A stretch of 64,000 nucleotides of DNA, taken from Triglochin maritima (Eukaryota; Streptophyta; Magnoliopsida; Alismatales; Juncaginaceae). Positions 12,180 to 22,831 of this stretch are shown piece after piece. The notes below the pieces were generated by a model. The model was given only the letters and a program-made list of their open reading frames with translations, did no database searches and was not told the DNA's origin. Location: assembly GCA_963682175.1 (NCBI GenBank), contig OY821791.1, forward strand, positions 20,364,542 through 20,428,541, given 5' to 3'. Made by a program: the position numbers and the translations under genes. Position 1 is the first letter of the stretch. Each line of letters opens with the position of its first letter.

Positions 12180-13753
12180 ATGATTGAGATTTCATGTTTG
12201 TACATAGTTATAGTTGAAATAAAAAAGTCTCCAAAAGTGAGCATAGCTTGTTGTGGGCTCCAACCCTTGTATATTTGGGGGCCATTTCTTTCACGTATTG
12301 GTCTCTCTTCCTTAGTATTTCACAGGTTTTGAGGTGAATTCGGGTTTGTGTCCATCAACATAACCATGAACTTCCCTTTGCACTTCACGTTGGTGAGATC
12401 TTTTCTTTTCCATGCATAAATCCATGTAGTATCATTCTCATATTCATTGAGGACAATGCATGAAGTATGAATGGGAAGGTGTTTTACGTGTGTACATAGT
12501 CGAGTCTTTCTCCTTTTGTTTTTCATTTTCTTGTGTGCATTGTAATGGTCATGTTAGTGTATTGCATTTAATATCGACATATCTGTTTGTCATGATCCTT
12601 GGGTGACTTGTCTTCTTTTACTTGCCTTGTGCTTTGAAATTTTCATTTCTTTCAAACTTCATGTGTTTGCGAAATAAAATTGTTTGTGGGTGTTGTGTGT
12701 GTTTAGCATGGGCAAAACCGTTGAGAGGCAAAGTAAAAGGAAGCTCCCAGAAATGACTTGAACTTGATGCATTAGGATATCTAGTACACCGGCTTTAGGT
12801 TTATCTACTCATAAGGGTGCACCCCGATTTTCCCTAGGGGGTCAGTAATCATAGGGTTTCAGTACTCAAATAAATTCGGAAGTCCACCCTGAACCTAATG
12901 AGTCAAATAATTCATGTCTATTAGTATAAGGAAGTTTGTCGTAGTCAGGGATCCTTAAACTCCTGTTGTGAAACTGCAAGTGTAGGGGGTTTGGTTAATT
13001 TGTAGAAAAGAAATAATTTAGTAGATTGTTCTCTCTTTTCACACGGCTCCCACTCGGGCAATTAGGTCCGAGGAGACTTAGTGTCTGGTGCCTTCAAATC
13101 ATCTGACTTGAGATGCACCAACCGAACTCCCATTACACGGGTGGGAGGGATCTCCCTATGTTGAGTTGTGGGGGAAGGTGTATGTGATAGTGTAAGTCCT
13201 TATAGGCAATGATGCACGAAACCTGACCCTGGGAGAATCAAACACCAACTTGTAAAGAAATGAAAAAAAGAACAAAAGAAAAAAAGAAGGAAAATAAAAG
13301 AAATGGCAATGCAAATAAGAACCTTAATGGACTTTACCCTTTGTATCACTTGAGGATGTTAAGGTTTCCCATGTCTTTCACTTAAGTCATTAACTAACTT
13401 GTACGAATGGTTCATTAAGCTAGGTGTGTGGACTAAATACATATATAGAGTTCTCCTGTAGAATTATGGTGTCCAATGATCGACAAATATGAGTCCATCG
13501 AGTCGCGTTGCTAGGTTGAATAATGCATATATGTTCGAATTTTGTGGGTGTATACGCTGAAAACCCTCAGGAGACAACACTCCTCCTCGTTGGCAACAAG
13601 GGGGTTTAACGGCTTATTGCACGTGCTAAGTGCAACCGTGATTCCTACGAAAGTGAGTTAGGATTTCCCTATTTTTCGTATGTTTTTCCTTTCTTTCATT
13701 TTTCCCTTTCTTTGTTTTGCTTGGGACTAGCAAAAGCAAAATGTGGGAGTATT
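12180..13753 (+). other. 3' untranslated region of element A
   Basis: It lies between the integrase stop and the LTR. It is collinear with the same regions of B and C, including GGGCTCCAACCCTTG near 12256, the AATTCGGGTTTGTGTCC block, the CTGACCCTGGGAGAATC block and the GGGACTAGCAAAAG block just before the LTR (13724). The polypurine tract reads AATGTGGGAG. No open frame is shared between copies. Confidence 0.65.
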
Positions 13754-14581
13754 TGATTAGTAGCATATCATGCATCATACTCATGCTATATATCCTTTAT
13801 TTTATCCCAATTTTGTGCTACTCGAGTGTTTGTTATTATATTTCAGGTATTAGGTAATAAAGAAGAGAAGAGAAAAAGTACTATAACGAAAGGTAAAAGG
13901 ACTGATCGGAGAGACTATGGACCTATCTGCAGGAGGGAAGGACCGGGATGCAAGCCAAAAGGAATAATTAGCAAATCAAGCATTCCACACCATCATGAGG
14001 AGTATTTTGGCAATTGCATTCGGCCCAAAACTCCAACAACCAACTCGGGTGCACTACACATTAACAAATCAATCCACCAATGTGTCATTCGAATCAAGAT
14101 TGGATTTGAGTAATCTAGACCGCCAATTGACGTTTCCAGACCGCTTGTTGGCGGTTGGATCAGCTCTAGATCTGATTAGCTTTTGATGGGTGTTGTATTA
14201 GTTTGTATTCTGTCCATTTATAGTATGTTATTAGTCTCATACCGGGGGATAGTCCCTGATTACCGTTTTCATGCTTATAACTAGAACTCTTCTTCCTCCA
14301 TTGTATTTACTCCTCTTTTGGTGGATATTCTATCTACTTGGAGTAAAGCTTTGGAGCAAAACTCTAGTGGAGAGATGCTACTTGAAATGTGAGTGAGTAA
14401 TAAAAGAATGTTTTGTAGTTTCTTGTTGTTTCTTTTAATTCTTGCATGCTTAGCTTAATCTTGTTTCTTTAATCTTAGTATAAATTAGTTAGAATGTCTC
14501 CTTTTCTTAATATGAATGATAGGTTAATGAGTAGTGAGTAATTTCATCCCCTTTTGGGCGTGGATTTGATGTTTATACATG

Positions 14582-14627
14582 GAGTAGTTATACACGGACG
14601 CGCGCGTCCGTGACGCTACCTACGTGG
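14582..14627 (+). repeat. M1 left terminal inverted repeat
   Basis: It pairs with 22786-22831. The inner half carries GGACGCGCGCGTC and GACGCTAC. The outer GAGT..TTATACA.GGA pattern is shared with the left end of M2 at 31900, which supports the chosen start. Confidence 0.85.
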
Positions 14628-15701
14628 ACGAACAAGTCAGCTGCCAGTTCAGCGTCCAGTCAGCCAAAACTTCTGCGCGGGGAAAAGTAAATTACGAATT
14701 ATTGGGTGCGACGGTTCATTTCCCGAAATCACGATTAGACGGTTCATTTCCCGAAATCACGATTAGACGGTTAAACTTCACGTACATCATTAGCGGCGGG
14801 ACAACATTCGAGTAACTTTCCTCCCAAGTCTTCTCCTTTTCCATTCCCCATTTCAGCCGGAGTTCCTTTCCATACGCTCATCCAAAACCTTCATTCCTGT
14901 TTTAGTCGAACGAAAATTATAACAAGGCGAAAATCGATCCTTCTCTACCTGAAACCTCCATCGCTCCTGAAATTGTAGCCGCGCAGGTGTTGTGTCAACC
15001 ACGTTCTTTCTGGTTCATTTTAAGGTTCATTATTGGCCTCTAACAATTTTTTTTGGTGGTTTAAGGGAAGCACGTACTACTTCCGCGAAACGAAGTGCGG
15101 TTTCACGGCCCTTCACAAGCAATTCGACCGGATGAAGGAGGAGGAGAAAAATGTCTTCCAACGGACGCCTTTCGGTCACTTCCTCTCCTTTCCTCACGTC
15201 ACAACTGACAATGAGATACTGGGTTGGTTCGTCGAACACTTCGACGCCACTGAAGTCGATCTGAGAATAGCCACTGGGGTGGTCCCATTTACGGTAGAAG
15301 ACGTCGCCCTTCTACTTGGACTAAGATTACATGGGCAGAGAGTGGATATGGAAGCAATGTACGTAGAGAAACGTGACGGGGTGAACCTCGACAACACCCA
15401 ACTACTGGGTCATCTTACCGCCACGAGCAAGATGGGCGAGGAGGAGGAGCACGTCCGACTCCTTATTTCTATGATTTTCAATCATTTTTTGTTCTTCGAT
15501 GGATCACTGCGAAGTAAAGCGTGGTACACGAAGCACCTTAAGAACCTCAAGCGCCTCAAGAGATATGCGTGGGCAAATACGGTTCACACTTTCTTGGTTG
15601 AAGGCCTGGAGGAAGCCCAACGGGACCTCTCGAGGAGGAGATTGTCAGGGAACTTCTCTATGAAGCAGGGCTACGTGTATGGTTGCGTTGCCGTATTACA
15701 A

Positions 15702-16376
15702 GTAAGCATCTTGGTCCGGAATGAGTGTTGTGTCAGTCCGGAGTAGTGTTGGTTTATGTCCGGAATAAGTGTTTTGTCTGTCCGGGATAGGTCTTGTGTT
15801 TGTCCGGAATAAGTGTTTTGTCTGTCCGGAATAGTATCTTGTTTGTCCGGAATACATATTGTGTCTGTCCGGATTAAGTATTTTGTCTGTCCGGAATAAG
15901 AATTTTGTCTGTCCGGAATAAGAGTTTTTCTGTCCGGAATAGTGTTGCGTCTTTTCGGAAAACGTATTGAGATTGTCTGTCCGGAATAAGAGTTTGTCTG
16001 TCCGGAATAGTGTTGCGTCTTTTCGGAAAACGTATTGAGATTGTCTGTCCGGAATAAGAGTTGCGTCTGTCCGGAATAAGTATATTGTCTGTCCGGAATA
16101 GTGTTGCGTCTGTCCGGAATAAGAGTTGCGTCTGTCCGGAATAAGTATTTTGTCTGTCCGGAATAGTGTTGCGTCTGTCCGGAATAAGAGTTGCGTCTGT
16201 CCGGAATAAGAGTTGTGTCTGTCCGGAATAGTGTTGCGTCTGTCCGGAATAAGAGTTGCGTCTGTCCGGAATAAGAGTTGTGTCTGTCCGGAATAGTGTT
16301 GCGTCTGTCCGGAATAAGAGTTGTGTCTGTCCTGGGGAAGTTATGTTTCTGGTTTTTAACTCATTCCTGTTTTCAG
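15702..16376 (+). repeat. GTCCGG repeat array filling an intron of the M1 ULP gene
   Basis: About 26 copies of GTCCGG occur, mostly as CTGTCCGGAATAAG or CTGTCCGGAATAG followed by AGTTGCGT, TGTTGCGT or TATTTT, with a period of roughly 19-21 bp. Two TTTTCGGAAAACG variants recur. The intron has GTAAGC at the donor and TTTTCAG at the acceptor. The array starts within 12 bases of the donor and ends about 45 bases before the acceptor. Confidence 0.9.
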
Positions 16377-16839
16377 GTGTGGCTTTGCGAGAAGTTCAAA
16401 TTGGGGGATCCCCGGTCAGCATTTCCACGGTTCAAGTGTTGGACGGAAATGTTTAGCAGACGCCAAATCCTTAGAAAATGGGAAGATCGAGGCATCAACT
16501 TGTCCCGGATTTACTCGGGTCAATTTGAGTTGAAGGGCACCCCAAAACTCAGTGCACGGGAGCATTCACTGTTGTCAGAGGATCAATTTCCTACTGAAGA
16601 AGCAACTCCCGCAGCAAAGGTTGTCTCGAAGGAAACACCTTCAACATCCACTCTACCAAGGGTACAACTCAGTGAATGCAGCATTCCATGTGACCCACTG
16701 CTACAAGAGTTGGAACTTAGTGAGGTGAAGACGAATTGGCTGCGAGCCGAAGCAGCACTTAGGGAGGCGACCGTTAAAATTAATAACCTGGAGGAAGAAC
16801 TCCGGATCTCTCAAGAAGAGTGTCGTAGGTTGAGAGTCC

Positions 16840-17590
16840 GTGGGGAGGAGGAAGAGAGGGAAAAGAGGGAGGAGGAAGAGAGAAATACGAGGGAGGCGGA
16901 GGAGAGGGAAAAGGGGGAGGAGGAAGAGAGGGAAAAGAGGGAGGAGGAAGAGAGAAATAAGAGGGAGGCGGAGGAGAGGGAAAAGAGGGAGGAAGAGAGA
17001 AAGAAGAGGGAGGCGGAGGAGAGGAAGAAGAGAGAGGAGAAAGAGAGGGAGAAGAGAGAGGAGGAAGAAAGGAAGAAGAGGGAGGAGCAAGAGAAGAAGA
17101 AGAGGGAGGATGATGAGAAGAAGAGGAGGGAGGAGGATGAGAGGAATAAGAGGGAGGAGGATGAGAAGAAGAGAAGGGAGGAGGCTGAGAAGAAGAGGAG
17201 GATGAGGAGGGAGGAGGAAGAGAGAAAAAACGGAGGGAGGAAGAGAGGAAGAAGAGGGAGGAGGAAGAGAGGAAGAAGAGGGAGGAGGATGAGAGGAATA
17301 AGAGGGAGGAGGAAGAGAAGAAGAGGAGGATTAGGAGGGAGGAGGAAGAGAGAAAAAAGCGGAGGGAGGAAGAGAGGGAGAAGAGGGAGGAGGAAGAGAG
17401 GAAGAAGAGGGAGGAGGATGAGAGGAATAAGAGGGAGGAGGAAGAGAAGAAGAGGAGGGAGGAGGATGAGAAGAAGAGGAGGGAGGAGGAAGAGAGGAAT
17501 ACGAGGGAGGAGGAAGAGAAGAAGAGGAGGGCGGAGGAGGAGGAGAGGAAGAAGAGGGAGGAGGAAGAGAAGAGGAGACAGCAGGAAAGA
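16840..17590 (+). repeat. Purine-rich codon repeat (GAGGAGGAAGAGAGG type)
   Basis: This tract encodes the Glu/Arg/Lys-rich coiled-coil stretch of the M1 ULP protein, with units such as EEEREKREEEERNKRE. It includes a larger internal duplication: two blocks beginning GAGGAGGAAGAGAGAAAAAA near 17210 and 17340. The first lacks one G, which causes the frameshift. Confidence 0.85.
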
Positions 17591-18739
17591 AAGAGGAAGG
17601 TTGTGGTATCGCTACCGCTTTTGCACCCTCAAAAAATGCGGACCATTAAACCACGCTTGCGCACAGAACATATAGACGAAGCGCAAAGCAAATCTGGCCA
17701 AGATGAGGCACAGAAGAATGCCGCAGAAAAACAAGAAGAAATAAAGGAGGCCGAAGAAGCCACCACAAAAACAAAGGGGGCCGAAGAAGCCAGTGAAGAA
17801 ATATACGAGGCCGACGAAACAGCAAAAGATGAACTGGCCGCCCATGTTTCGTCCACGAGGCCCGATGTGGATGCGACAGCCTTGAGAATGCTGACCAATG
17901 ATGAGGTACGTCGTTTATTGAATGCAACGGCTCCCGAACGAGAGGCCAAAGATATTATCTGGAGGGGGGGTCTGAGCAATATCCGCAGGGGTGATCTGAA
18001 GGAAATGATTTCGGCAAAAACAGAATTCACCAACGAAACTACTGATGGCCTAATTGAGGTACTCCTCAGAAGAGGAGGGCAACAAAAGGTGGTCTGCTTA
18101 TCATCCTTCGAATCGGAAATGATTGTGGAGGGACAGGGAGAAGATATAAGGAAAGATTATTTACTCCCAAAAATTGAAGTAATAAATGTGGAGGAAGTCA
18201 TCATCGCACAGCCATGCTGTTTGGCCGGCCACTGGACTCTGTTCGTTGCCCACGAACCTCGATCAGAGTTCATTCAGTACAACAGCCTCTCCCGCACACT
18301 TAAAAGAGGTGACAATCCTAACCGTTTAGTCGGAACTCATGAATGCACCGCGTCTAAGATAGCGGGATTCTGGCGAGGGTTGTTGAAGGTCGACTGACCG
18401 CTGAGAGTTGAGAGGAAGGGTAGCCAACGACAGCAACCGGGGAGTAACGACTGTGGGCCATACGTTTTGTACTGGATGAAGCGTTTGATGGAGAATGCTG
18501 ATCCGACTCAGCCGAAGCAGAGCAAGGTTATTTACCGTTTTAGAGGCGATTTGGCCAATTTCTTACTCGAAGACTCTGGGATGTGCGATCAACAATAAAC
18601 GACTCTGGATGTTTTAATTTTTTTTACAAAGTTATACATGTATACATGTTAAAATTACATAGACTATTTGAATGATTTATCAATACAAGGACATTTGGTG
18701 TTGGGTTAAATTATCAATACAAGGACATGTATAAATTAT

Positions 18740-19640
18740 CAATACTTTTAAACCGGACAACAAATACACCTATTCTGGACAGCAAATACACTAATTCCAG
18801 ACAACAAATACACTTATTCCGGACAGCAAATACACTTATTCCGGACAAACTTTTTGTTCCGTTTCGGGACAACAAATACACTTATTCCGGACAACAAATA
18901 CACTTATTCCGGACAGCAAGTACACTAATTCCGGACAGCAAATACACTTATTCCGGACACACTTTATTCTTAAACCGGACAACAAATAGACATATTCCGG
19001 ACAACAAATACACTTATTCCGGACAGCAAATACACTTATTCCGGACACACTTTATTCTTAAACCGGACAACAAATACACATATTCCGGACAACAAATACA
19101 CTTATTCCGGACAACAAATACACTTATTCCGGACAGCAAATACACTTATTCCGGACAAACGTTTTGTTCCGTTTCGGGACACACTTTATTCTTAAAACGG
19201 ACAACAAATACACTTATTTCGGACAACAAATACACTTATTCCGGACAGCAAGTACACTTATTCTGGACAGCAAATACACTTATTCCGGACAGCAAATACA
19301 CTTATTCCGGACACACTTTATTCTTAAACCGGACAACAAATACACTTATTCCGGACAACAAATACGCTTATTCCGGACAACAAATACACGTATTCCGGAC
19401 AGCAAATACACTTCTTCCGGAAAAACTTTATGTTACGTTTCTGGACAAACTTTATTCTTAAACCGGACAACAAATACACTTATTCTGAACAACAAATACA
19501 CTTAATTCGGACATGGATGAATCGTAATCCGGACGGACATGGATGAATTGTAATCAAGACGGACATATAACGTAATCCGGACATACTTGTAACTTAATCC
19601 GGACATAAATATAACTTATTCCGGACAGGCATACAACAAA
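18740..19640 (-). repeat. GTCCGG array between the two M1 genes, minus orientation
   Basis: On the + strand the unit is ATTCCGGACAACAAATACACTT, so the GTCCGGAATAAG form is on the minus strand. Several dozen copies with a period near 20 bp occur, with two longer blocks containing ACTTTATTCTTAAACC and TTTTTGTTCCGTTTCGGGAC interspersed. It lies downstream of both gene ends, 3' of the transposase stop at 19797. No real gene is in it; apparent frames come from the repeat. Confidence 0.9.
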
Positions 19641-19796
19641 CCAAAACTACTTAAATATATTTGTCGCCATCAGAAATTAATTCACAAACGAACAAGCAAA
19701 GAAAGAGTTGAATCGTATGCAATAATACGGACAGACATACAATGACTTTCAACAAAATTAAATAGGAATAATTCCAACAAAGGACAAATACAATAA

Positions 19797-22380
19797 TCAA
19801 GGAGGAACTCCCTCGTAATGCAAATTCATGTCCCAGTCATCGAAATCGTGATCCCCCGGTTTGGGTGCTGCAGGGTGTAACGGGGGTAGAACCTTATTCC
19901 TGATGATTTTCTTAACGTTACTTTTAATTATTTTCTCAGACAAAGAAATTCGTCGTTTGCTCGGCGGTCTGCCTTTCCGTCTTGCCTTATCCGGATTGAG
20001 AACGGATGTACCATCGAACACAGGATCAGGTCGTTGCATACGTTCCTTAAGCAACTCAAGTGCCTCTACCGCCTGAAGATATCTGTCGTTTGAGTCGAAA
20101 GCGGCCTCGGCGATCCAAACCGCACGACCCATTATGTCGTCGTGGCGACGAAGCGCATCGTTCCCCGTTATGCCACTTTGAAGGGGAAACTTGACTCCAT
20201 AGCTCCTTCGGATATCCTTCCTCCATCGGTGGACGATGTAAAACTCAGGGAGCAATGCGTTTGGACGTATTCGGGCAATAACAACATAAACGTGACAACA
20301 TAGGATACCGACGTGATCAAACATTCTGCAATCGCATACCCACTTCTCATCTCTAATTTGCACTGTGAACCGTTTCGACAATGGGAGGATATGTGTCAAT
20401 ACATGTTCGGTCACGTTGAAGTGCAATGTGTCGTCCTCGTTGAACTCATCCTTGATGTCGCAGTACATCATCTTCCCAATTTCTAACTGCACCTTCTTGA
20501 AGACACCCACCGTATACAACTCGCCCAATTGCCTCTCGAATGGATATTTCGAAATCAATTGCGGAGCCTTATGCTGACAATCAAAATCAGACAGAGCTTC
20601 CTTCTCATACTTGTGGCGTACTGCGAGTTCGAATTGTTGAACGAACTGCTTAAGTGTCGTCCTTGATGTGAGGTACTTATCGAAGAAGGCGTTCATACCC
20701 TCACTTCTCTGGGTTGATGTCATTCCTGCGGAAAAACAATCCCGCCAAAATGCAGGTACCCAGCGCTCTCGAATTGCATAAATGGATCGGAGCCAATTAT
20801 TGTCGTGGAACTCGAAATCATCTAGAAAACCCTGCCAATTCCGCTCGAATTCTGCCGGAGTCTTGGAATCGAATACACAGTTGTTGAGGTCAAACAACGT
20901 ATGATCCCGGTACTTCGTGGGCAGCTTCATAGGGGCCTTATTCATTATGTGCCATATACAAAATCTGTGCCGCGCTTTAGGGAACACAGTCCTCACAGCC
21001 GCAGCTATGGCGCCACATTGGTCTGTTATGATCGCCGGGGGGCTTGTATCTGCACACAACGCGATCAAGATAAAAACATATGTTAATCCGGACAGAAATA
21101 ACGTAAACCGGACAGACGTCAGGGGTAAACCGGACGAGCAAAAAACGTAAACCGGACAGACGTAAGGGATAAACCGGACGAGCAAAAAACGTAAACCGGA
21201 CAGACGTAAGGGATAAACCGGACGAGCAAAAAACGTAAACTGGACAGACGTAAGGGATACAATGAACGAGCAAAAGACGTAAACCGGACAGACGTAAAGG
21301 GTAACCGGACAGGCACATAACGTAAAACGGACAAAGCCGGACAAAATAAAACACGTACCGTTCATGCACGTCAACCATGTTTGGAACAACCAAATGTAAT
21401 TTTGTGTCGTCTCGGAAGAGAGGAGTGCGCAACCGAGTAGGACGGACTGGTAGTGGTGATTTACCCCCACAAATGGGGCAAAAGGCATGTCATACTTGTT
21501 TGTTATGTATGTTGTGTCGAAACATATTGCATCTCCAAAGTAAGAGTAAGCAGCTCGAGAACGACTGTCGGCCCAGAACACATTTCGTAGTCTGCCTTCG
21601 TCGTCCATATCCATTACGTAAAAGAAGCGGGAATCATTCTTCTGCATCCTGATGAAATAATCTTGGATAGCTTGCGCATCTCCTGGTCCCATTTTTAGGT
21701 TTCTAACCTCGTTCACAACATTCCTGCGAAACATAATTTTTATGACAAAGCTAAATGCGTAACTTCAACCAGGTTAAGTGGAGAATAAATAACCTTAGGT
21801 CCCGCTCGTTGAAAGACAATTTATCGTGACCTCCAGCTTCGACCACAAAAGATTGCATGGTCTTGGCGGCAGATATACCGGCAACATCATTGCACGAAAT
21901 GCGTGCTCTGGCAGACTCCGGGACGGATCGTTTTTGTAGGAGGAAGCGCATCTGGTCTTCCGACAGCATGGCGTGGTTATGTTGGAGATCTACGTAGTTA
22001 ATTACGTAGCCTCTGGATGGATTTCCGGAGACCCTGATCCGAGCAGTGCACTCGACCCTACCGGATAACCTATGTTTTGGTCTACCTTCACCTTGGTTTC
22101 CCGGAGCATTACCCTCCTTGGAGCAAGTAAGAGTGGCCCGTATAACAACACCACGATCGTAATGAGATTGCCTTATCTTCACACCAAAACCACAGGAATC
22201 GGCATAGGAAACGTAAAATGCTTTGGCTTCTTCGAAGGAAGGAAAATACATCTTCTCTTGCGGGACGTTTGAGGCATGCGCCGGCTGTGAGGACACATTA
22301 ATGAGTGCCATTACAGTACAGCAAAAAGGGAGGAAGAAGAAGGAAGGGTTCATAGGATCCGAATAAGGTAGCCAAAACAT
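19797..22380 (-). CDS. mudrA-like: M1 MURA transposase, FAR1/FHY3 type, three exons
   Basis: Exons on the minus strand are 22380-21794 (internal ATG at 22311 equally possible), 21723-21359 and 21049-19797, with GT-AG introns of 70 and 309 bp. From the 22311 ATG the sum is 2136 nt, giving 711 residues without a stop. Exon 1 has a FAR1-type zinc DNA-binding region (FPSFEEAKAFYVSYADSCGFGV ... HNHAML, shown in part). Later come the DDE residues: Asp in ICFDTTYITNKYDM, Asp in IITDQCGAIA and Glu in QRSEGMNAFFDKYL. A SWIM zinc finger follows (CDCRMFDHVGILCCH), then a basic tail (KARRKGRPPSKRR). The protein would bind and cut the element ends. It looks intact and may be functional. Confidence 0.88.
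21050..21358 (-). repeat. GTCCGG array inside the second MURA intron of M1
   Basis: On the minus strand the unit reads about TGTCCGGTTTACGTC or TTGCTCGTCCGG, with a 30-bp higher period. The intron is 309 nt, a multiple of three, and has no stop in the exon frame, so retention would add 103 residues rich in VRFT/PVYP repeats. Splice sites are GTACGT at the donor and GTGTGCAG at the acceptor. Confidence 0.85.
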
Positions 22381-22479
22381 TTTGTATCTCCGTGAAGCGC
22401 CAAAAAAGAAGAAATGGAGGACGTGCTGATTTGAGGAGCATTAAATGCGATTGTGGACGTATCGGGAAAATAAAAGAAA

Positions 22480-22580
22480 AAGACAACATTCCGGAGTAAG
22501 TAGTACGCTTGTCCGGAATAAGTGTTCCAACTATGCGGATTACATAGTAACTGTGTCCGGAATGAGTCATGCGCTTGTCC
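22480..22580 (+). repeat. Short GTCCGG cluster upstream of M1 MURA
   Basis: About four TTCCGG or GTCCGGAATAAG copies lie between the MURA start and the right end of M1. They are in + orientation, opposite to the copies at 18740-19640 and 21050-21358. This may be the 5' leader or promoter region of MURA. Confidence 0.75.
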
Positions 22581-22785
22581 GGAAAAAAAAGGAAAATGAG
22601 TAAAAAATTAGGTGACGTGAAACCCTAAGGGATCTTTAGTGGATCTCCGTTGAGCGCCAAAAGAAAAGGTGGTATCTCCGTAGATATGCATTTAATGCAT
22701 CGGGAAGACAAATAAGAAAGACATCATTGCTCTGAGAAGCTTAGTGTACATGCTGACTGGATGCTGAATGGACAAAATTTCTCCA

Positions 22786-22831
22786 CCACGTAAGTAGCGT
22801 CAGTGACGCGCGCGTCTACTAAACATTTTCC
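22786..22831 (-). repeat. M1 right terminal inverted repeat
   Basis: Read on the minus strand it begins GGAAAATGTTTAGTAG and continues into GACGCGCGCGTC and TGACGCTACTTACGTGG. The last matches the left end closely, while the first 15 bases do not. The duplication TTATACATG follows directly. Confidence 0.8.

Larger units (their letters stand above)
15066..18598 (+). pseudogene. M1 Ulp1-like (C48) cysteine protease gene, two lesions
   Basis: An exon at 15066-15701 encodes an N-terminal domain (TPFGHFL, GWFVEHFDA, VVPFTVEDVALLLGLRLHG) resembling the DUF1985-like region of transposon ULP proteins. The intron is 15702-16376. A second exon runs 16377-18598, starting VWLCEKFKLGDP, then a Leu/Glu coiled coil, then a very long Glu/Arg/Lys tract (about 16840-17590). 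The protease core at the end has the His of GHWTLFVAH (18230) and, beyond a stop, Gln and Cys of QQPGSNDCGPYVLYWM (Cys codon 18452). The Asp position reads Asn (IQYNSL). One base is missing near 17226 compared with the near-identical copy at 17350, and a TGA stands at 18395-18397. The lengths are divisible by three once that base is counted. An upstream exon is likely, since no ATG precedes 15066. Such enzymes cleave SUMO-like conjugates; this copy is probably inactive. Confidence 0.8.
14582..22831. mobile_element. MULE M1, complete 8250-bp Mutator-like element with ULP and MURA genes
   Basis: M1 is flanked by the 9-bp duplication TTATACATG (14573-14581 and 22832-22840). The element B LTR keeps an uninterrupted version of the same site, so the insertion is well defined. 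The inverted ends match at 28 of 31 positions in the inner part, around ACGCGCGCGTC and TGACGCTAC. The outer 15 bases are poorly matched. Inside are two convergent genes: an Ulp1-like protease gene on + (about 15066-18598) and a FAR1-type transposase gene on - (22380-19797), plus GTCCGG repeat arrays. MULEs that carry Ulp1-like genes are known in plants (the KAON/ULP-like class), and M1 fits that class. Confidence 0.92.

Noticed and set aside
16701..17205. Leu/Pro-rich minus frames and Arg/Gly-rich + frames in the purine tract
   Set aside because: These are other frames of the Glu/Arg/Lys coding repeat of the ULP gene. The true frame is fixed by the flanking VWLCEKF exon and the protease core.
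18727..19505. Long + strand frames with repeating KYTYSGQQIHLFRT-like residues
   Set aside because: They are produced by the 20-bp GTCCGG array read in three frames. There is no non-repeat sequence, start context or homology.
15702..19640. CRISPR-like regular repeats
   Set aside because: Spacers are not unique sequences, the units are degenerate and contiguous, the context is a plant MULE, and there are no cas genes.
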